From Rapana venosa (taxonomy: Eukaryota; Mollusca; Gastropoda; Neogastropoda; Muricidae), in NCBI GenBank assembly GCA_028751875.1, contig CM054144.1:16359001-16423000 (forward strand): a DNA stretch of 64,000 nucleotides, read 5' to 3'. Shown here piece after piece: positions 57,217 to 64,000 of the stretch. The notes beneath the pieces were generated by a model that was not told the origin of the DNA, ran no database searches, and saw only the letters and a list, made by a program, of their open reading frames with translations. Positions within the stretch are counted from its first letter, which is position 1. Every line of letters begins with the position of its first letter. Both the position numbers and the translations under genes were made by a program.

Positions 57217-57615
57217 GACTTCAAAAGTTTACCATTGCAAAGACGTCATCTTTGCCAAGTCTTCAATACCTGCATTGGCACCAAGACTATATCAACGCCA
57301 GGACATCATCACTGAGACTTCATCATTGAGTCTTCATCAGTGCCAAGACTCCATCAACACAAAGACTTCATCATCATCGAGGCTTCCCAATGCCAAGACC
57401 TCATCATCACCAAGCCTTCATCAGTGCCAAGACTTTTTGTCATCACCAAGAATTCTTTAACAGAGACTTCATCAGCGTCATGATTTCTTTATCACCACCA
57501 AAATATCTCCACAGGACTGTCATCATCACCAGAATAATCTTCATGGCCATGATATCTGGGCTTCATCATCATGAGGACTTCTTCAGCACCAGGACTTTTG
57601 TCTTTGCTAGACGAA
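57217..57615 (+). repeat. Minisatellite cassette 16 (long type, short version)
   Basis: The left border is TGACTTTTATCTCCAG. The body of about 400 nt matches both ends of cassette 11 (GACGTCATCTTTGCCAAGTC at the start; GGCCATGATATCTGGGCTTC at the end). It lacks most of the 17-nt expansion. Confidence 0.8.
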
Positions 57616-58269
57616 AAATCCCCTTCCCCACCCGACCCCAAAGAAACAAACGGTTAAGATGAAAATAGGTGGGAGGCCTGACAAAAACAAAAATGCATCC
57701 CCCTTCCAAAAAAGCTTCCCCCCTCCCCCAACCAAAAAGCTATCTACCCCCCCTCCCAATTTCCCTGCCACCCTTGAAACAAAGTTGGAGCCCGCAAAAA
57801 GAAAGGAAGAAAAATCTGAATATTTGTTTACAAGTATACAATGTTTGATTTGTTTTTAGGATCATAGACTGTAGGGCTATTGAGAAACGGTCTCAATAAG
57901 GAATGAAAGGAGGAAAAACATTACCCAAAAGAAGTTGTAAACTGTTACTATAGTATTTGTTACAAATGCATAATAGAGATTGTTGTCTACATGGTTTATT
58001 ATGCTTTTGAAATGAAATTCAGATCAGAGTTGGATGTTGCCAGGACTGGAAGTGACTAGGGCTGATAAATGTTGGTATTGGTACACCATTGCCTACTTTA
58101 CAGCAGCACTAGGTGTTGGCAAATCCATGCAACAGTCAGCAGGTGAGCACAACGGAGGGATCAGTGTGTGTGCTGTAATTTTTCCTGTGGAAAATGTATA
58201 GTGGCATGTAAGGAAAGTATGTGTGTACGCTTATGTGCATAAAATGTTTGTATGTGTTAAGCATGGTAC

Positions 58270-58545
58270 ATGCTGGGGTTTTTTTGTAATCTGTTCCTTT
58301 CAGCATGAAATGGCCAATTCACCTTCCAAAAGGTGACACCCTTTTAAAAAAAAATTGTGGGCATGATGTTCTGCAAGGATTAGCACAAATGTTCTCAAGT
58401 TAATAGTTTCATCCAGAGAGGGTGTGCAGTCAGTAAGTTAACTCCAGGGTAAAATCCCCTAAAAGGGGTGCCTTTGTGTTGGCTTGAACCCGGGCTGTCA
58501 GATAATGAGCACAAGGTTCTAACCACTAGGTTATCCCAACCCTGG
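58270..58545 (-). mobile_element. SINE1 copy (paralogue of 47.83-48.10 kb)
   Basis: The same order and flanks as the copy in block B. The head is better preserved (TTCTAACCACTAGGTTATCC). Confidence 0.75.
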
Positions 58546-58794
58546 GTACATGATTATCAGTTAGATGGTGTTAGGGATGTGTGTTTGCTGAAGGGGTGGG
58601 TAATCATATTATTTTATTGGACAGTGATTTAAGGTAAAAGGGATCACAATTTGAGAGGATGGGGTAGGAATCAGGTTCACATCAGCAATTAAGGAAAATT
58701 TTAGGCAAGGCTGGGGAAAATGATTTATTTCATACTTAATCTTTATTTCTGTCTTTTTTAATAGAGTATGAAAACATTTTTCATTTCATTTCTC

Positions 58795-59130
58795 ATCTAA
58801 AGTTTCAGGGTTCAACAATGTAACCCCCTTCCTATCATAATGGTAGCTGCATTCCAACTTTGCGAGATGAAGGTCAGAACTGAATCTGCCAATTTTGTCA
58901 GGACAGTCCCATTTGCTCTGATTTTCAACTGTCATGGTTCTTTTGATGTACACAAGTCTGTCAGCACACGGGTCTGACTTTGAGTAAGTCTTGACATTTT
59001 ATTAGTCTTGACTTTTTTTTTTCCCTCTATTTTCCTGTCAAACTGGGAAGAAAGGAGAAGGCTGGGAATTGAACCCAGAACCTCACAGTTTACTTGTTAC
59101 GTAGATGAACATTATTATTATCCAGTCATC
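58795..59130 (-). mobile_element. SINE2 copy (paralogue of 48.36-48.69 kb)
   Basis: It contains GGGAATTGAACCCAGAACCT (a B-box on the minus strand) and the collinear body. Confidence 0.75.
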
Positions 59131-59599
59131 TTCCTTTTGTAAACATTTAAGCCCTGAAGCCCTTTCTGCTGTTGGGGCTCATACTTGGAGTCCAGATTTA
59201 AAAAAAAAAAATTGTAGAAATACCATTTCCTTTTGGTGGGAATAGTAATATGTGTATAAAAGGGGGGGAAAGTCTAAAAACCATGGTGTCCACATGCTGT
59301 TGTGTTCACATGCATACATTGATGCACACATACAGACTGACAGGCCCAGTTCCAATGACTAATCCTAACCATAACCTGATACTAACTCTTTACACTAACC
59401 CTGACCCTTAACCCTGCATGTGAACACACTGGCAGATGGATGCAATGGTAGATGGACATAATGGTAATTTAGCTGTCTGGAAACCAATAAAGAAGCTGGG
59501 GGAGGGGTAAAATTTGAGAAAATTGGAGATTTAGGAGAAAAGAATAGGCTATTTACACATGTCCATGGCAGAGAGGGTTTTGTTAAAAAAAAAAACTTG

Positions 59600-59810
59600 A
59601 GGAGAATGAAAAAGCAATATTGTGGGTTTTTTTTACATATAGTGCCCATGTGCCTGCGATTTTGTCATCCGTTCCTATCAGCACACAATGGTCTACTCTT
59701 CCGAAAGGTAGAACAGGTTTTAACATGTACGCAAGATGTTCTGTTTGAGGTCACACATGACCTGGTTTAGTGTTATCCGAATGGTTCATGGAGGTGGGTT
59801 TTTGGGTTGT
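59600..59810 (-). mobile_element. SINE1 fragment (paralogue of 49.10-49.31 kb)
   Basis: TCCGTTCCTATCAGCACACA and ACGCAAGATGTTCTGTTTGA are present; the head is missing as in block B. Confidence 0.65.
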
Positions 59811-60569
59811 TTTTTTTATTGGGGGTGGGGGGAGGGGAGCTTTTTTGTATAAAGGAGGGCAGGGGAACTTATAAAAAGGGGTGTTTAGATACAAACAAAC
59901 AAAAAGGATAAATATTTATGTTAGTTAAACATGGGGAGACAACCAGAGGGGTGACTGCATATATGCAATAGGTAGAGAGTTTAGGGTGGGGAATGTTTAT
60001 GTAGCTAGTGCTTTTTTGTTACTTTAATCAGACTGAATTTCTGTCTTTTATATTATAGTGCATAAATGATGTTTGTTGTTATTAGTTGATGAAAGATAAT
60101 GACCCTGAAGTAACTGCTGATGTGTCAGCAGGGACAGAATGAATTGTGTTGTGGGCAAATCCATGCTATGGCTTTAAGACTGATAATGCCATGGCAGATT
60201 TGACTGCAGCACAGTGGTCAAAGCAGCATGGATTTTTGGGAATGGTTTGGTGTGTGGAATGTACGCTTAGCTACCCAGTAGGTATTTTTAAGTTTGTGTA
60301 TGTGTCTGTGTGTGTGTGTGAAGAAGCAAATCTGTCCTGATGTTATGAATATGTAGCCATGACATATTTGAAGCAACACTCCACTCTTGGATCTGTTGTA
60401 AAACCAGCACCACAGATGCACATGCCTCTTCAAGACTGTTCTTGTCTTTATGATAGCACTTCAGTTAGTATGGATTTTGGGAGGGTATTTTTGATCCTGT
60501 GGTTTGGAACATCACTTTGATGGGTTTTGTTTTTGAATGAGTGTTTAAGTAGGTGACATGAATGTTGGA

Positions 60570-60685
60570 TGTCAGAAAATGGAAATAGCAGGGAAAAGTG
60601 GGGGAAAAGAGGAGGATGGAGGACCTGCCAAAAAAAAAAGGGGGGGGAATGAGGGTGAAAAAGAGGAAGTTGGAGGCCCCACAAA
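60570..60685 (+). repeat. Polypurine GGAGGCCCCAC array 5
   Basis: A short array after GTGACATGAATGTTGGATGT, with GAGGAGGATGGAGGACC and GGAGGCCCCAC units. Confidence 0.75.
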
Positions 60686-61351
60686 AAATGTTATTCCGAC
60701 CTTTGTGAGCAAGTCACCATAAGTATGTTTTTAGATAATCAGAATCATGGAATCTGTTGAAATGTCCACTGAAAAGAAATCATGGTCTTAAGATTGCAGT
60801 GTAGTTTGTGTTGTTGGCTGATTATCTGTGTATTGATGTATTTCTGATAGATGTTACATCTGCTGGGAGATTAAGATGATCTACAAGTGGATATAGATGG
60901 GTTAAATGTGCATATATGTGACGAATTGCAGAAAATGATGTGAATATAAATATTGTTGAGCTTTAAGTATGTTGTAATAGATGCTCGTCTCTGTGTACAT
61001 GGAATGTGTGTGTATTTTGTTTGTATTTGCAGAGGAGGGGAGATAGTGATTTGTTTACAGATTTAATTTGTTTGAAGAATGTAGTTTAAAACGACCTATG
61101 TACTCTAATGTTATCACAGATTCTGATGGATATGTAGCCAGGGCATAATTATTTGGAGCAGCACTCTTGGTTCTTTGTAAAACCAGCACCACAGTTGCAG
61201 TACTGATGTACATGCCTCAAGACAGAATGCTCCTGTCTTGATGATAGTACTTCAGTTGGGGGGGGAGGTATTTCTGATCCTGTGGTTTGGTATATCACTT
61301 TGATGGGTTTTCTTTTTGGCTTTTGAATGAGTGTTGACGTAGGTGACATGA

Positions 61352-61520
61352 ATGTTGGATGTCAGGAAAGTGGGGGGGAAAAGGAGGATGGAGGACCCAC
61401 CCACCAAAAAAAAAAGGGGGGGGGAGAGAAAAGTTGGTTGGAGGCCCCACAAAAAAAAAAAAGAAGGAAAAATGAGTGAAAAAATAGGTTGGAGGCTCTA
61501 CCAAAAAAAAAAAAAAAGGT
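61352..61520 (+). repeat. Polypurine GGAGGCCCCAC array 6
   Basis: The same unit family after another GTGACATGAATGTTGGATGT, with long A runs. The following DNA (61.6-61.85 kb) repeats 60.77-61.04 kb, so array plus flank is itself tandemly duplicated. Confidence 0.78.
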
Positions 61521-62149
61521 TGTCTCGATATGAGCAAGTCACCATAAGTACATTTTTAGATAAAGAATTAAAATCATGGAATCTGTTGAAATGTCCACTG
61601 AAAAAATATCATGATCTTTACATGGCAGTGTACTTTGTCATGTTTGTGTTGTTGGCTTATTATCTGTGTATTGATGTATCCCTGATAGATGTTACATCTG
61701 CTGGGAGATTAAGATGATCTACAATGGATACAGATGGGTTAAATGTGTATATATGTGACGAATTGCAGAAAATGATGTGAATATAAATATTGTTAGGTGC
61801 AAAGTATGTTGTAATAGACGCTTGTCTCTGTGTACATGGAATGTGTGTGTGTTTTGTTTTTCTTTGCAGAGGAGGGGAGATAGCGATTTGTTTAAAGATT
61901 TAATTTGTTTGAAGAATGTAATTTAAAACAATCTATGTGCTTTGTTGTTATCACAGATTATGATGGATATGCAGCCATGACATACTTGATTCTGTTGTAA
62001 AACCAGCATCACAGTTTCATTACTGATGTACATGCTTCTTCAATACAGAATGTTCCTCCCTTAATGATGCTACTCCAATTTGATTTCAGTACATCACTTT
62101 GTTTGATAGTTTTGCTTTTTGGATGAGTGTCTATGTGGGTGATATACAT

Positions 62150-62330
62150 TGTGGATGTCTGAAACTAGAAAGAAAGGTGGAGAAAACACAGGAGGGTGGA
62201 GAACTCACCAAAAAGTAATGGGTAAGAGAAAAGGTGGTTGGAAGCTCCACACACACAAGAGAATAGAGAGAGACAAAAGAGAGAGAGAGAGGGGGGGGGG
62301 GGGGGGGTTGGAGGCCATGCAAAAAACAAC
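62150..62330 (+). repeat. Polypurine array 7 with GA and poly-G
   Basis: It contains GAAAGGTGGAGAAAACACAG, AAAAGGTGGTTGGAAGCTCC, a GA run and G17 at 62,291-62,307. Confidence 0.75.
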
Positions 62331-62399
62331 AAAAAAGTGTCAGACTTGGTGTGGTCAGTGTGTTTCTGTTGCCATTATACAATTTGTATTGAGTTATAT

Positions 62400-64000
62400 G
62401 ACCATAACTGTTTGACAGTTGCCCTGGTGTCTTGCCAAATATTTGAATGAAATGATCTCTCCTCTCACAACACACACAAACGCACGCACACACAATTAAG
62501 TAAATGACATTGCTATTCCTAAAACCAGCTGGGAGAGAGATGCATATGTGTTGTCAATTCTATTTTGGGTGGCAATCAATGGTAAAGCATAGCATGGGTA
62601 GGCTACAAATGTAATACTGCATGAATCACACCGCAATTTTCTTAAGCTCATTGAAAAGTCTGAGAATTTTATATTGAGAGGTCTGTATAAATCCTATACA
62701 TATTAATGTCTTTAGGCACATGCTCGCAATCCCACACGTTTTGAAAGACATTCTTCTCTGGCTCACACAACGATTCGTCCAGCACTTTTTTCTTTGACTG
62801 TGGTTTTTAGACAGTAACGGAATTTTAGGTATTTTTTCATTTACGGAGATTGTTTGTTTAGATTTTAACAAAATGCTCCAGCTTCAGGAGGCTGTGCCCC
62901 CTGACCCCTGCTTTTTAAGACAGGTAGGGGTCACACCTTTCCCTTAAACTCATCCACTGTAATATACCTAATTTTGAGCCTATCACGTTGGTTAAACAGA
63001 TCTATTATTCATGTAACTCTGCATACTTTTGAGTATTTATTTATAGTCTAAAGACATCTTTAATGTTTTTTTTAAAAAAAGTAGAGTATTGGAAAATCAC
63101 CCCAGCGCGTAATACTCATGCAATCTTCTCAGTCTCATGATAACCACAAATTCTTTTAAAAAAAATTTTTGTGTTCACTTTTATTACCAGTGCTTGAATC
63201 TACAAAATGTGGAGTAGCAACGTTTCTTGGCACACTGCTAGAGAAAGCGGAAAATCAAAGAAATCAAGACATTAAAAAGACATTTGAAAAGACAAGTCAT
63301 TGGAGCTAGATCTTATATGGCTTGTACTCTTTACTTTCCTGATTATTTATAGTTATGCTGGTCAGTTTCTTAATGGGTAACTTCTAAAGCTTTAACACAT
63401 TGCCACTTGCTCCTATTATACCAACAATCTTAATCGCTCATGAGATTACCATGAAAACAAATCACAAAGTATCTGATGTTATACACAATAACTCCTTGAA
63501 AAAGATGATTGAAAAACAGGTAATTGAATTACTGGCAAACACCACAGTATGATTCCAAGTCAGCAACCCAGCCACCATATAATATATATGTCAACTGATG
63601 AAAACAGACTTCACCAACAAACAGGCTCCTTTCTACAGCTTAATTAAAAAAACAAACAAAATTCACAATTGTTAATTTAATCTACTTACAGTGATTTAAC
63701 TTTTTTCTACATCCTTGACATAAGTCGTGCATTTTATTTGTGAAAGCAGAAAGAGGAAATCTACCCCAGTTACAGGTTGACAAAGCCAGCGTGTATGTTC
63801 AGTGGCTGGCTTTATTCTAAGTCAGTACGATATCCTTCAAATCACAGACTCGTCAATTTACTCATCCAAAAACTGAAAAATACATCTTGACAATGTAAAT
63901 ATAGCATGCACATGCCCAAACTGTGTGGATAGGATATGTTATTCCTTTTATTAATTAGTTTAGATTAATAACTACATACACAGGAGATATGTGTCACATA
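62400..64000. other. Gene-free stretch beyond the block array
   Basis: Ordinary AT-rich DNA. I see no cassette, SINE, ORF with recognisable content or RNA gene. Confidence 0.5.

Larger units (their letters stand above)
51762..62400 (+). repeat. Segmental block C
   Basis: Cassettes 12-16, SINE3 copies b and c, spacer, and polypurine arrays 5-7, ending with GCCATTATACAATTTGTATT near 62,372. It is collinear with 39,780-51,762 apart from later insertions and expansions. Confidence 0.7.

Overview
This is eukaryotic, metazoan DNA. It has spliced genes with GT-AG introns, long AT, CA, GA and GT microsatellites, tRNA-derived SINEs, non-LTR retrotransposons and long gene-poor stretches. The repeat style and an invertebrate PAR bZIP gene point to a lophotrochozoan, most likely a mollusc (perhaps a marine gastropod). 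That placement is inference from general appearance, not from a search.

Layout. 1-6,200: dense microsatellites, a truncated tRNA-type SINE and three copies of a LINE 3' tail. 5,969-7,034: likely upstream region of the one conventional gene, with four perfect CACGTG E-boxes, two CCAAT boxes and two candidate TATA-like sites. 7,035-12,161: a PAR-subfamily bZIP transcription factor gene (TEF/HLF/DBP/Pdp1 family) with five coding exons, a predicted protein of 369 residues and clean splice sites. 12,162-about 17,760: probable long 3' UTR and downstream DNA, with a nine-copy minisatellite and a 77-base poly-C run. 19,806-23,030: a nearly full-length RTE-like retrotransposon on the minus strand, broken only by two single-base deletions. 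23,110-28,900: mostly unremarkable, with a SINE at 25.4-25.7 kb and an unidentified coding-like relic on the minus strand at 27.5-28.2 kb.

28,900-62,400: the most unusual part. Sixteen minisatellite cassettes, all on the plus strand, share a core like ACTTCATCATCACCAGG. Most are bounded on the left by a pyrimidine-rich stretch ending in AG and on the right by a conserved tail ending CAAG|GTATGGTTCTGTCA, so each looks like an exon. The cassettes and their conserved flanks lie in three tandem segmental blocks (about 28.9-36.4, 36.4-51.76 and 51.76-62.4 kb). Each block ends in polypurine GGTGGTTGGAGGCCCCAC-type arrays followed by the same terminal sequence. Later insertions decorate the blocks: four SINE families and a second RTE copy at 43.2-45.5 kb. 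That second copy shows a 5' inversion, an 11-bp target-site duplication and an empty paralogous site at 56.76 kb.

62,400-64,000 holds no recognisable feature. Apart from the PAR bZIP gene and the retrotransposon ORFs I see no convincing protein-coding gene. Whether the cassette array is transcribed or coding cannot be settled from sequence alone. Exon-like borders support transcription. Lengths that are not multiples of three, stops in several cassettes and inconsistent read-through frames argue against an ordinary protein gene.
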